A stretch of DNA of 64,000 nt from assembly GCF_000526995.1 (NCBI RefSeq), contig NZ_AZUI01000001.1, positions 3,638,001-3,702,000 on the forward strand. The letters are read 5' to 3'. The notes under the pieces are model-generated. The model was not told where the DNA came from. It saw only the letters and a program-made list of their open reading frames with translations, and ran no database searches. Shown here one piece after another: positions 42,358-50,691 of this stretch. The position numbers and the translations under genes are program-made. Each line of letters begins with the position of its first letter. Within the stretch, counting starts at the first letter, position 1. This DNA comes from Lacrimispora indolis DSM 755 (GTDB lineage Bacteria; Bacillota; Clostridia; Lachnospirales; Lachnospiraceae).

Positions 42358-44084
42358 ACAGGAAATTCCAATATGAGAAATACCCGGAGATAAAAATCAC
42401 GGGCTTTGAGCGTGAGGTGTTTGACGGATATGGGGAAATTATAGAGGAATTAAAATCAAAGATCAGAAAGACACCCTTTGTTTTAGTTGTAGACTGTTAT
42501 CCGGGAGTTGATGATGAAGAAGTGCTGGAGGCCCTTTCCCTGCTAAAGCCAGACCGCCTGGTGCAGACAGCAGAGGTCTTTAAGGAAGAAAGGACGATCA
42601 GGGAACAGTTAAAATACCAGCTGACTGATGACCGTGTTTTCGGAAAAATGTATGCAGGGGAAATTCTGGATTTCATGGACATGGAAAAATTGTCAGAGGC
42701 CAGGAAAGAAGTGGCAGAGGCGAAAGGCTTTACGATCGTCTATGGCTTCGGAGCATCTTTGGTTGCCCAGGGAGACTTACTGGTTTATTTGGATATGGCC
42801 AGATGGGAGATCCAGCTCCGTTACCGGAAGGGAATGGGAAATTACCGGGCGGATAACGGGGATGAGGATATCTTAAAGAAGTATAAAAGAGGCTTTTTTG
42901 TGGAGTGGAGGATCGCTGATAAACACAAGGCGCAGATGTTTGAGCGCATGGATTATCTGATGGATACCAATAAGGCCGGAGCTCCTAAGATGATTAGCGG
43001 CCGGGCCTTTTTAAAGGCCCTGGAACAAACCGCAAGGCAGCCGTTCCGTACAGTGCCCTATTTTGACCCGGGAGTATGGGGAGGACAGTGGATGAAGGAA
43101 GTTTTCGGACTGGAGACTTCTGAGGAAAATTATGCCTGGAGCTTTGATGGGGTACCGGAGGAAAACAGTCTGCTGTTTAATTTTGACGGGGTGCTGGTGG
43201 AGGTTCCCGCCATGGATCTGGTGCTGTATCAGCCGAGAATGCTTTTAGGAGAGAAGGTTTACGCCCGGTTCGGAGCGGAATTTCCCATTCGCTTTGATTT
43301 CCTGGATACCATGGGCGGCCAGAATTTAAGCCTGCAGGTACATCCGCTGACCGAGTATATAAAAAAGCAATTCGGTATGCAGTATACACAGGATGAGAGC
43401 TATTACATCCTGGACGCAAAGGAAGACGCGGCAGTCTATCTGGGATTAAAGGAGGGCGTTGACAAGGAAGAGATGATCAAGGATTTAAAGGCGGCACAGG
43501 AAGGGATATGTGACTTTGACGCGGAAAAATATATCAACAGTTTTCCTGCAAAAAAGCACGACCATTTCCTGATTCCGGCGGGCACCTGCCATTGCTCCGG
43601 AAATAATGTCATGGTATTGGAAATCAGCGCAACGCCTTACATATTCACCTTTAAGCTATGGGACTGGGGACGTCTGGGACTGGATGGAAAGCCCAGACCC
43701 ATCCATATTGACCATGGGATGAATGTGATCCAGTGGGACAGAACCACCAAGTGGGTGGAGGAAAATCTGGTGAATGCCTGCTATAAGGTGAAAGAAGAGG
43801 AAGGATATCTTGAAGAACATACGGGGCTTCATGAACTGGAATTTATCGAAACAAGGCGTTACTGGTTAGACCGGCCGGCAGAGCTTCATACCATGGGTAC
43901 CGTTCACATGCTGAATCTGGTGGAGGGAACGGCTGCGGTTGTGGAAAGCCCGTCTGGAGATTTTGAGCCGTATGAGGTACATTATGCAGAAACATTTATT
44001 GTGCCGGCCAGTGTGGGCCCATACCGGGTGAGGCCGTTAAAGGAGCATGAAAGGATTGGTTTGATAAAGGCATATGTCAGATAA
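42348..44084 (+). CDS. Class I mannose-6-phosphate-isomerase-like protein with long N-terminal domain
   Basis: A 578-residue protein. Residues about 235-578 resemble class I phosphomannose isomerases, including WGGQWM, DTMGGQNLSLQVHP (zinc ligands), DESYYIL, FLIPAGTCHCSG and FKLWDWGRLGLDGKPRPIH. Residues 1-230 are not usual in PMI: they include FVLVVDCYPGVDDEEVL and LLVYLDMARWEIQLRYR, which look like a degenerate nucleoside/uridine-kinase-type fold without a Walker A lysine. It overlaps the cupin gene by 10 bases and the HAD gene by 11. Typical PMI is 300-400 residues, so this is a fusion. Confidence 0.83.
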   Translation: MQIDRKFQYEKYPEIKITGFEREVFDGYGEIIEELKSKIRKTPFVLVVDCYPGVDDEEVLEALSLLKPDRLVQTAEVFKEERTIREQLKYQLTDDRVFGKMYAGEILDFMDMEKLSEARKEVAEAKGFTIVYGFGASLVAQGDLLVYLDMARWEIQLRYRKGMGNYRADNGDEDILKKYKRGFFVEWRIADKHKAQMFERMDYLMDTNKAGAPKMISGRAFLKALEQTARQPFRTVPYFDPGVWGGQWMKEVFGLETSEENYAWSFDGVPEENSLLFNFDGVLVEVPAMDLVLYQPRMLLGEKVYARFGAEFPIRFDFLDTMGGQNLSLQVHPLTEYIKKQFGMQYTQDESYYILDAKEDAAVYLGLKEGVDKEEMIKDLKAAQEGICDFDAEKYINSFPAKKHDHFLIPAGTCHCSGNNVMVLEISATPYIFTFKLWDWGRLGLDGKPRPIHIDHGMNVIQWDRTTKWVEENLVNACYKVKEEEGYLEEHTGLHELEFIETRRYWLDRPAELHTMGTVHMLNLVEGTAAVVESPSGDFEPYEVHYAETFIVPASVGPYRVRPLKEHERIGLIKAYVR

Positions 44085-44913
44085 GATTTGCGGCGGAAAG
44101 ATTCGCCTGGTGGCCGTGGATATGGATGGGACGGCTCTTAAGTCTGACGGAAACGTATCGCCGGAAACCATAGAAGCACTGAAGAAGTGGCTGGAAAAGG
44201 GCGGTCTGGTGGTTCCGGCTTCAGGAAGGACTTACAATTGGATTCCTGAGGAGATTTTAAGGCTGGGAGTGCCCTATGTAATATCCGGAAACGGGGCCTC
44301 CGTCATTGATACGGGAACCGGGAAATACATTTATGAAAGCAGAATCAAACTTCAGGAGGGCATGGACCTGCTGCGCTGTCTGCGGGCTGAAAACGGCCAG
44401 TGTTATTTTCAGCAGAATGATCAGTTTTATGAGGACGGCAACCGCTCGGAGGAGATGGAGAAAAAGCATCCTTATATGGCATCGGTGGGTTTTTCCAGGG
44501 AGGGGAAGCTTAAGGATTTGCCGGGATTCTTGGAAAATAAAGGAGAAGATATCCAGAAGATTGGATTTATGGCCTTTGACGAGGAGACGGAAAAGCGGGT
44601 GAAGGCCTGGGGCAGACGTTTTCCGGGCTTTTGCATCCTGAAAACGGGACACATGTGTCTGGAGTTTAACCGGAAGGGGACGTCCAAAGGAGAGGCGCTG
44701 AAATATTTATGCCATTGCCTTGCAATAGGACCGGAGCAGGTGATGGCCATTGGAGACAGCGAAAATGACTTGGAAATGCTTGCCTGGGCCGGATTAGGCA
44801 TTGCCATGGGAAATGCCGCTGCGGCTGTGAAAAAGACAGCAGACTTTATCACAAAGACCAATGACGAGGAGGGCGTGGCCTGGGCATTGGATCGTTTTCT
44901 GGGAGGTTTATGA
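44074..44913 (+). CDS. HAD-superfamily phosphatase, Cof type
   Basis: A 279-residue Cof/YidA-type HAD hydrolase: motif I VAVDMDGTALKSDG (nucleophile Asp and acid Asp), motif II VVPASGRT, the motif III lysine near NRKGTSKGEAL and motif IV IGDSENDLEML. It would dephosphorylate a sugar phosphate. It closes the PTS-cupin-PMI operon with an 11-base overlap, so it may remove or recycle an inhibitory phosphosugar from that pathway. Confidence 0.92.
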   Translation: MSDKICGGKIRLVAVDMDGTALKSDGNVSPETIEALKKWLEKGGLVVPASGRTYNWIPEEILRLGVPYVISGNGASVIDTGTGKYIYESRIKLQEGMDLLRCLRAENGQCYFQQNDQFYEDGNRSEEMEKKHPYMASVGFSREGKLKDLPGFLENKGEDIQKIGFMAFDEETEKRVKAWGRRFPGFCILKTGHMCLEFNRKGTSKGEALKYLCHCLAIGPEQVMAIGDSENDLEMLAWAGLGIAMGNAAAAVKKTADFITKTNDEEGVAWALDRFLGGL

Positions 44914-45204
44914 GCGATGATCAATAGGAAAGGTGTTGCCTGACCGGTTCCAGATCGATTTATAAAACAAGCTGAGGAGCTTTTTTCTGACGGATGGAGA
45001 ATTCATCCGCTGGATAAAAGCTTCTTTTGATAAAAACGAAAATCTGACCTTCTTTTCCGTACAGAAATCCCCTGATTCGAGACTTCCGGCACCATGCACC
45101 GGATCGCGGTGAATATTGCTTCCGGATTCAGCCGAAGGGCTGAGTGCATAAAAGATATGATCAGGTATGGAAGAACGGCGGCCATACCGGCCATAAGAAA
45201 CAAA
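44914..45204. other. Gene-free stretch after the HAD gene
   Basis: This stretch contains a short terminator-like hairpin, AAGCT-GAGG-AGCTT followed by Ts, at about 44969-44986. A plus-strand open segment (about 44986-45107; EFIRWIKASFDKNENLTFF) has no start site and may be a remnant. Nothing else is supported. Confidence 0.35.
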
Positions 45205-45234
45205 TTGACAGAAATCTGTGGTCAAGGGTATAAT
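45205..45234 (+). promoter_or_regulatory. Promoter of the FCD-type GntR gene
   Basis: TTGACA at 45205-45210 and TATAAT at 45229-45234 with an 18-base spacer, about 45 bases before the ATG at 45279. Confidence 0.75.
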
Positions 45235-45278
45235 CGATTCATAACAAAAAAAAGTAATATGAATTGAAGGTACGAAAT

Positions 45279-45977
45279 ATGAATTATATGAAAAGTAACA
45301 GCCAGCCGTTTTCAGCTGACTATGTTTTTCTCAACATCAGGAAGCGAATTTTAAAACTGGAATTAGAGCCTGGAACCAGAATCAGTGAAAATCAGATGGC
45401 AGAAGAATACGGGGTGTCAAGAACCATCATCCGCAATGCCTTTGCAAGGCTGAATCAGCTTGGGCTTCTTACGGTATACCCCCAGAGAGGCACTTATGTA
45501 AGCCTGATCGATTTAAAGCTGATCGGGGATTTATTGATTTTAAGGACTGCCGTGGAAAAGGAAGAGCTTTACGAGCTTTTGTCCCAGAGGGACGAAGAGA
45601 AGATTGGAAAACTGGTAAGAGAACTGGAGGATAATTTAGAAAAGCAGGAAGCCTACCGGAATGTGGAAGGGTATGACTTAGAATTTCAGAAGCTGGATTC
45701 GGCATTCCACCGGGCCATTGCAGAAAGCGTGGAACGGTATAATCTGATAAAACTGCTGGAGGATTTAATGCTCCACATTTCAAGATGGCGTAATTTCGAT
45801 GTGGCACTTGGCAAACGGATGCCATGCCTGATCGACGAGCACCGAAGGATCGTTGAAGAAATCAAAGGCGGTGATTTTGCCAAAGCCCAGCAGGCGATGG
45901 CAGACCATCTGGAAACCATATCCGAAATCAGAGATACGGCAATGGAAAAGTATCCTCAGTATTTCATAAACATTTAA
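45279..45977 (+). CDS. GntR-family (FadR/FCD) transcriptional regulator
   Basis: A 232-residue regulator with an N-terminal winged HTH (ISENQMAEEYGVSRTIIRNAFARLNQLGLL, then YPQRGTYVSLI) and an all-helical FCD domain with the metal/effector His residues (FHRAIAES, DEHRRIVEEI, MADHLETI). ATG 45279 is 7 bases after GAAGG; a TTG at 45264 is in frame. FCD regulators bind small carboxylic acids, fitting control of the hydroxy-acid operon that starts 380 bases downstream. Palindromes in that gap are likely targets. Confidence 0.92.
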   Translation: MNYMKSNSQPFSADYVFLNIRKRILKLELEPGTRISENQMAEEYGVSRTIIRNAFARLNQLGLLTVYPQRGTYVSLIDLKLIGDLLILRTAVEKEELYELLSQRDEEKIGKLVRELEDNLEKQEAYRNVEGYDLEFQKLDSAFHRAIAESVERYNLIKLLEDLMLHISRWRNFDVALGKRMPCLIDEHRRIVEEIKGGDFAKAQQAMADHLETISEIRDTAMEKYPQYFINI

Positions 45978-46175
45978 TCCGGCTGGCTGAGAAAAAGTGG
46001 CCGGAAATCCGCAGCATAAGGATTTCTGACTGTCTGCATCAAAAGCAGCCGATTATTTGTTTTTATGGGGGTAGATTGTCACAAATTAGACGATTATATG
46101 GAGAAAAGGTGAAAACGTCACCGGAACCATGTTCCATATAATAACTGAGCAGTTTCCTGTTTTTTAAAAAAGTTA

Positions 46176-46204
46176 TTGACAAATTAGACAAATTTTGATA
46201 ATCT
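46176..46204 (+). promoter_or_regulatory. Promoter of the 2-hydroxyacyl-CoA dehydratase operon
   Basis: TTGACA (46176-46181), 17 bases, TAATCT (46199-46204), leaving a leader of about 150 bases. An 11-base sequence, ACAAATTAGAC, overlaps the -35 (46179-46189) and recurs at 46081-46091, which may mark a further protein site. Confidence 0.7.
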
Positions 46205-46206
46205 AT

Positions 46207-46279
46207 GCATGAAAAAATGTACCTTGTGACTTTTTTATTTTTTATATAAACTTGTATACAAGGATACATTTTTTCATGC
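46207..46279 (+). repeat. Long inverted repeat in the dehydratase operon leader
   Basis: Arms 46207-46227 (GCATGAAAAAATGTACCTTGT) and 46258-46279 are complementary over 21 pairs with one bulged base and a 30-base AT-rich loop. The repeat begins close to the predicted transcription start, so it would form a strong 5' stem-loop in the RNA, or a DNA site for a protein. Confidence 0.8.
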
Positions 46280-46302
46280 GCAAACTTGTATACATGTATA
46301 CA
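46248..46302 (+). promoter_or_regulatory. Palindromic GntR-type operators
   Basis: CTTGTATACAAG (46251-46262) and TGTATACATGTATACA (46287-46302) are perfect palindromes, and AAACTTGTATACA is repeated at 46248-46260 and 46282-46294. TTGTATACAA-type sites suit FCD-type GntR repressors such as the one encoded at 45279. They lie downstream of the promoter, where bound protein would block elongation or initiation. Confidence 0.7.
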
Positions 46303-46359
46303 TTGATATTTTTTTTGAAAAAGATTGTTATAAAATAAACAATATGAAAGGAAACGACC

Positions 46360-47130
46360 ATGTTCACATTAGGAGTTGACATAGGCTCTACCACCTCCAA
46401 AGCAGTCATTCTGAAAGATGGACAGGAAATTCTGGCTACATCCCTGATCAGGGCCGGGACAGGAACTGACGGGCCGGCCCGGGCGATTGAGGCAGTGCTT
46501 GCCGAAGGAGATCTGAAACAGGAAGAGATCACTGCTGTTTATGCCACCGGCTATGGCAGAAAGCTGTTAAAAAATGCCGATGGAGAAATGAGTGAGTTAA
46601 GCTGTCATGCAAGGGGGGTCCATCACCTGCATCCGGAAGTGCGGACCATCATTGACATCGGAGGACAGGATGCAAAAGTACTTTCCCTGAATGATGAAGG
46701 GCGGCTGACGGAATTTCTGATGAATGACAAATGTGCGGCGGGGACCGGACGGTTTCTGGATGTCATGGCAGGAATTTTACAGCTGAGGATCGAAGATCTG
46801 GAAAAGCAGGCTGCCATGGCAAAGCAGATTGTGAAAATTTCCAATACCTGTACGGTGTTTGCCGAATCTGAGGTCATTTCCCAGCTGGCAAACGGAGTTG
46901 AGATTCCGGATCTGGTTGCCGGTATCTGCCAGTCAGTAGCCGGCAGGGTGGCCACCCTGGCAAAACGGATGGGAGTAAAAGAAGCGGTGTGTATGAGCGG
47001 CGGCGTTGCAAAAAATGGCGGGGTACGAAAAGCCATGGAGCAGGAACTGGGACTTGAAATTACATATTCGCCAATGGCCCAGCTTATGGGTGCTTTAGGG
47101 GCAGCGCTTTACGCTTACGATAAATCATAA
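46360..47130 (+). CDS. 2-hydroxyacyl-CoA dehydratase activator (archerase)
   Basis: A 256-residue ASKHA-fold ATPase homologous to HgdC/HadI/FldI, which injects one high-energy electron into the dehydratase using ATP. Motifs are GVDIGSTTSKAV at the N-terminus, IDIGGQDAKV, the cysteines that bridge the dimer [4Fe-4S] cluster in NDKCAAGTGRF (about 125) and SNTCTVFAESE (about 164), and MSGGVAKNGG. Length is typical. It leads the operon 16 bases before the first dehydratase subunit. Confidence 0.96.
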   Translation: MFTLGVDIGSTTSKAVILKDGQEILATSLIRAGTGTDGPARAIEAVLAEGDLKQEEITAVYATGYGRKLLKNADGEMSELSCHARGVHHLHPEVRTIIDIGGQDAKVLSLNDEGRLTEFLMNDKCAAGTGRFLDVMAGILQLRIEDLEKQAAMAKQIVKISNTCTVFAESEVISQLANGVEIPDLVAGICQSVAGRVATLAKRMGVKEAVCMSGGVAKNGGVRKAMEQELGLEITYSPMAQLMGALGAALYAYDKS

Positions 47131-47145
47131 AAGGAGGAATTTTTC

Positions 47146-48384
47146 ATGGGTGAAGGAGAAACAAAACCAAAGTTTACCATTGACCCCAATTCAGCCAAGT
47201 TTAAGCTGAATGAGATCGTGGCAAAACACTACAAGGAGGTCCAGGAGGCAAAGGACAGGGGAGAGAAAATCGGCTGGTGTGCCAGCAATTTCCCTCAGGA
47301 AATTTTTCAGACCCTGGGCATTAAAGTCTGTTATCCTGAGAATCAGGCGGCAGCCATTGCGGCAAGAGGCGCGGGGCAGCGGCTGTGTGAAGTTTCAGAG
47401 GCGGAAGGTTATTCCAACGACATCTGCGCATATGCGAGGATCAGCCTGGCTCATATGAAGGTGGGGGAAACTCCGGAGCAGAACATGCCTCTGCCGGATT
47501 TCGTGCTTTGCTGCAACAACATCTGCAACTGCATGATCAAATGGTATGAGAACATTGCAAAAGAGCTTGATATTCCGCTGATTCTCATTGACATTCCCTT
47601 TAATCCTGATTACGAGGTTTCGGACGCCCAGGTGGAATATGTTAAGAGCCAGTTTCTGGCGGCGATTGAACAGCTGGAGGAGATCACGGGGAAAAAATGG
47701 AGCGAAAAGAAATTCAAGGAGGTCATGGAAACCTCAAACAGAACTTCCAGGGCATGGCTGGAGGCTACAGCCTATACCAAGTATACCCCGTCTCCCCTTA
47801 ACGGCTTTGACTTACTCAATCATATGGCAGTGGCCGTCTGTGCAAGAGGGACCGTGGAGGCAGCCGAGGCCTTTGAAACCCTGCTGGAGGAATACAAAAA
47901 GGCGGTGAAAGAGGGAACCAGTACCTTCCGCGCAGAGGAAAAGTACCGGATCATGTTTGAGGGGATTGCCTGCTGGCCTCATTTAAGGACAACGGCAACC
48001 GGCTTAAAATCCCGGGGGATCAACATGGTGGCAACCATTTATGCCGATGCCTTTGGATTCATTTACGATGATTTTGACGGTCTCATCCGCGCCTACTGCA
48101 ATGTGCCAAATGCCATGAACTTAGAGCATGCACGGGATAAGAGAGAAGCGATCGTAAATAAGACCCATGCAGAAGGACTTCTGGTACATACCAACCGTTC
48201 CTGTAAGCTTTGGAGCGGCTTCATGTATGAGATGAGCCGCCAGATCGGAGAGGACTGCCGGATACCGGTCACCTCATTTGACGGAGACCAGGCGGACCCG
48301 CGGAATTTCTCGGAAGCCCAGTATGAGACAAGGGTTCAGGGGCTGACGGAGATCATGGAATCCAACAAAGGGGGGAAAAACTGA
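47146..48384 (+). CDS. 2-hydroxyacyl-CoA dehydratase, first subunit (HadB/FldB type)
   Basis: A 412-residue subunit that removes water from an (R)-2-hydroxyacyl-CoA through a ketyl radical to give the (E)-2-enoyl-CoA. It has family cysteines in GWCASNFPQE, a Cys-rich VLCCNNICNCMIKWYE segment and SCKLWSGFMYEM near the C-terminus, consistent with [4Fe-4S] ligation and substrate binding. AGGAGG precedes ATG. The stop overlaps the next start by one base, so the subunits are coupled. Confidence 0.94.
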   Translation: MGEGETKPKFTIDPNSAKFKLNEIVAKHYKEVQEAKDRGEKIGWCASNFPQEIFQTLGIKVCYPENQAAAIAARGAGQRLCEVSEAEGYSNDICAYARISLAHMKVGETPEQNMPLPDFVLCCNNICNCMIKWYENIAKELDIPLILIDIPFNPDYEVSDAQVEYVKSQFLAAIEQLEEITGKKWSEKKFKEVMETSNRTSRAWLEATAYTKYTPSPLNGFDLLNHMAVAVCARGTVEAAEAFETLLEEYKKAVKEGTSTFRAEEKYRIMFEGIACWPHLRTTATGLKSRGINMVATIYADAFGFIYDDFDGLIRAYCNVPNAMNLEHARDKREAIVNKTHAEGLLVHTNRSCKLWSGFMYEMSRQIGEDCRIPVTSFDGDQADPRNFSEAQYETRVQGLTEIMESNKGGKN

Positions 48385-49502
48385 TGGCAACATTAAATGA
48401 ATTATTAGAAAGTTTTCATGAAATTGCGTGTTCACCGAAAAAACAGCTGAATGCTTATCTGGAGCAGGGAAAAAAGGTTGTGGCCTGTGTTCCTGTTTAT
48501 ACTCCTGAAGAGCTGATCCACTCCATGGGGCTGGTTCCTATGGGAGCATGGGGAGCGGATATTGAGCTGAAGGAATCCAAAAAGTATTTCCCTGCGTTTA
48601 TCTGTTCCATTATGCAGAGCATTCTGGAGCTGGGAATTAAGGGAGAATACAAAGGCATTTCAGCCATTGTCATCCCATCCCTCTGCGACTCTTTAAAGTG
48701 TCTGGGACAGAACTGGAAATACGCGGTGAAGGACATCCCTTTTATCCCCATGACCTATCCCCAGAACCGGAAGCCGGAATCAGGAATAAAGTTTACCAAA
48801 GCCTCCTATGAGCGTGTTATAAATGATTTAGAGGCAGCGGCCGGCGTGAAATTCAGCGAAGCTTCCTTAGCCCGGTCCAATGAAATTTACAATGAACATA
48901 ATGGGGCAATGAGAAAGCTGGCAGAGGTTTTGGAACAGCATCCTTCCATTACGGCAGTCCAGAGAAGAGATATTTTTAAAAGTGCCTATTTCATGCGGAA
49001 GGAAGATCATACGGCACTGGTCAGCCAGCTGATAGAAGCGCTGTCACAAGTTGAGGAGAAGGAAAGCAAAATTAAGGTGATCACAACAGGAATCCTGGCT
49101 GACAGCGATGGGCTTTTGAAGATCTTTGATGAACACGGGCTGCAGATTGCCGCCGATGATGTTGCCCATGAATCCAGGCAGTACCGTACGGATGTGAATC
49201 TGGAATTGGAACCATTGGAAGGACTTGCAGATAAGTTCTCCCGGATGGATCATTGCTCCGTTTTGTATGATCCGGAAAAGAAGAGAGCAGGCTATATCGT
49301 AGATATGGCAAAGAAATACGATGCCAGAGGTGTGGTGGTTTTGCTGACAAAATTCTGTGACCCGGAAGAATTTGATTATGTAATCGTAAAAAAGGCCTGT
49401 GACAGGGCAGGAATTCCAATCATCCAGATGGAAGTCGACAGGCAGATGGTAAATTATGAGCAGGCAGGAACGATGATAGAAGCATTCAAAGATATGCTTT
49501 AA
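48384..49502 (+). CDS. 2-hydroxyacyl-CoA dehydratase, second subunit (HadC/FldC type)
   Basis: A 372-residue partner subunit with cluster-type cysteines in PAFICSIMQS, PSLCDSLKCLG and TKFCDPEEFDY. Together with the preceding subunit it forms the heterodimeric radical dehydratase. Related enzymes act on lactoyl-, 2-hydroxyisocaproyl- or phenyllactyl-CoA; residue choices that set the substrate cannot be read by eye. Confidence 0.94.
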   Translation: MATLNELLESFHEIACSPKKQLNAYLEQGKKVVACVPVYTPEELIHSMGLVPMGAWGADIELKESKKYFPAFICSIMQSILELGIKGEYKGISAIVIPSLCDSLKCLGQNWKYAVKDIPFIPMTYPQNRKPESGIKFTKASYERVINDLEAAAGVKFSEASLARSNEIYNEHNGAMRKLAEVLEQHPSITAVQRRDIFKSAYFMRKEDHTALVSQLIEALSQVEEKESKIKVITTGILADSDGLLKIFDEHGLQIAADDVAHESRQYRTDVNLELEPLEGLADKFSRMDHCSVLYDPEKKRAGYIVDMAKKYDARGVVVLLTKFCDPEEFDYVIVKKACDRAGIPIIQMEVDRQMVNYEQAGTMIEAFKDML

Positions 49503-49517
49503 CAGGAGGAGAAGGAT

Positions 49518-50651
49518 ATGATCGATAAAAGTAAAATGCCGGTAGCGGTGGGCGTTGCATTCGTATGGTTTACAACACAGTTTGGCGGAGGGTTTGCCTC
49601 TGGAGCACAGCTGGTTCAGTATTTCGTTGCTTTTGGTATTTGGGCGCTTATCACCCCGATTCTGGCTCAGGCCATCGGTGCGGTATTCCAGTGGTATGGG
49701 CTCCGGTTTGCAAAGATTCATGATGCTTATGATTACAGAACCTTTAACAACAAGTTTTACGGAAAATTCGCTCCTGTTTTTTCCAACCTTTATGAAATTG
49801 TATACATATTACTGCTGTGCCTGGCTCCGTCTGTTGCCTTTGCAACCGGAGGTTCCACCATGCAGTCCCTGACCGGGCTCCCATATATGGTCTGTACCCT
49901 GATCATCGGTTTGTTTATTTTTGCGGTGACCATTTTTGGAACGGATTTTGTAAGAAAAGCGGCGTCCACCTTGTCCGTTATTATCATTGCAGGTCTTTTG
50001 ATCGTTTATATACCGAATATTATCGCAAGCTGGGGTAATATTACAGAAAACATCAGTACCTTAGCAGCGAATCCCGCACCTGCAGGCCCTGCTTTCTGGA
50101 GCTGTTTTATTTATGGTTCCTTCCAGCTGGCTTCCATCGGATTGCTGTACCAGCATGCTCAGCCATTTAAAACAGAAAAAGAAGCCGGAACAAGTATGAT
50201 TTATGGATTTATCGTAAACTCCGTACTGATCATGCTTTCTACGCTGGGACTGATGGCAATTGCAACCAACCCGGATTTATCCAAGGATCCCCTTCCGGTT
50301 ATCACTCTGATCAAAGGCGGCGTTGGAGCCGGCTTCATGAACCCCATGATTTCCATACTCATTATTTTGGGAGCAGTATCAACGGCGGTAAACATGATTG
50401 CAGGAGCGGTCCAGAGAGTGGTTGTTGCACTTGAAAAGCCTGAGGAAAGAAGAAACGAAGGAAAACCTACGGCAAAAACCCTGATCTGTGCATTGTTATG
50501 TACCATTCTCGCTTTTGCCATCGCCCAGTTCGGACTTCTTCCACTGGTAAAGGTAGGATACGGATATCTGGGTTATATAACCATTGCAGTGGTACTGGTT
50601 CCGTTCCTGATCCGGATGATCGGGGAAGCCATGGGAAAAATTGAGAAATAA
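49518..50651 (+). CDS. YkvI-family membrane transporter
   Basis: A 377-residue membrane protein with about ten to eleven hydrophobic segments and a first helix of the APC/LeuT kind (FVWFTTQFGGGFASGAQLVQYF). It fits the YkvI group of predicted transporters. Placed between the dehydratase and CoA-ligase genes, it probably imports the substrate of the pathway (hydroxy, keto or amino acid) or exports the reduced acid. AGGAGG lies 7 bases before ATG. Confidence 0.82.
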   Translation: MIDKSKMPVAVGVAFVWFTTQFGGGFASGAQLVQYFVAFGIWALITPILAQAIGAVFQWYGLRFAKIHDAYDYRTFNNKFYGKFAPVFSNLYEIVYILLLCLAPSVAFATGGSTMQSLTGLPYMVCTLIIGLFIFAVTIFGTDFVRKAASTLSVIIIAGLLIVYIPNIIASWGNITENISTLAANPAPAGPAFWSCFIYGSFQLASIGLLYQHAQPFKTEKEAGTSMIYGFIVNSVLIMLSTLGLMAIATNPDLSKDPLPVITLIKGGVGAGFMNPMISILIILGAVSTAVNMIAGAVQRVVVALEKPEERRNEGKPTAKTLICALLCTILAFAIAQFGLLPLVKVGYGYLGYITIAVVLVPFLIRMIGEAMGKIEK

Positions 50652-50691
50652 CTGACAGAACCGTGGGACAGAGGTTAGCAGGAGAATGAAT

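Noticed and set aside
45098..45271. Short plus-strand frame before the FCD regulator
   Set aside because: It runs through the regulator promoter, lacks a ribosome site and has no protein-like pattern.
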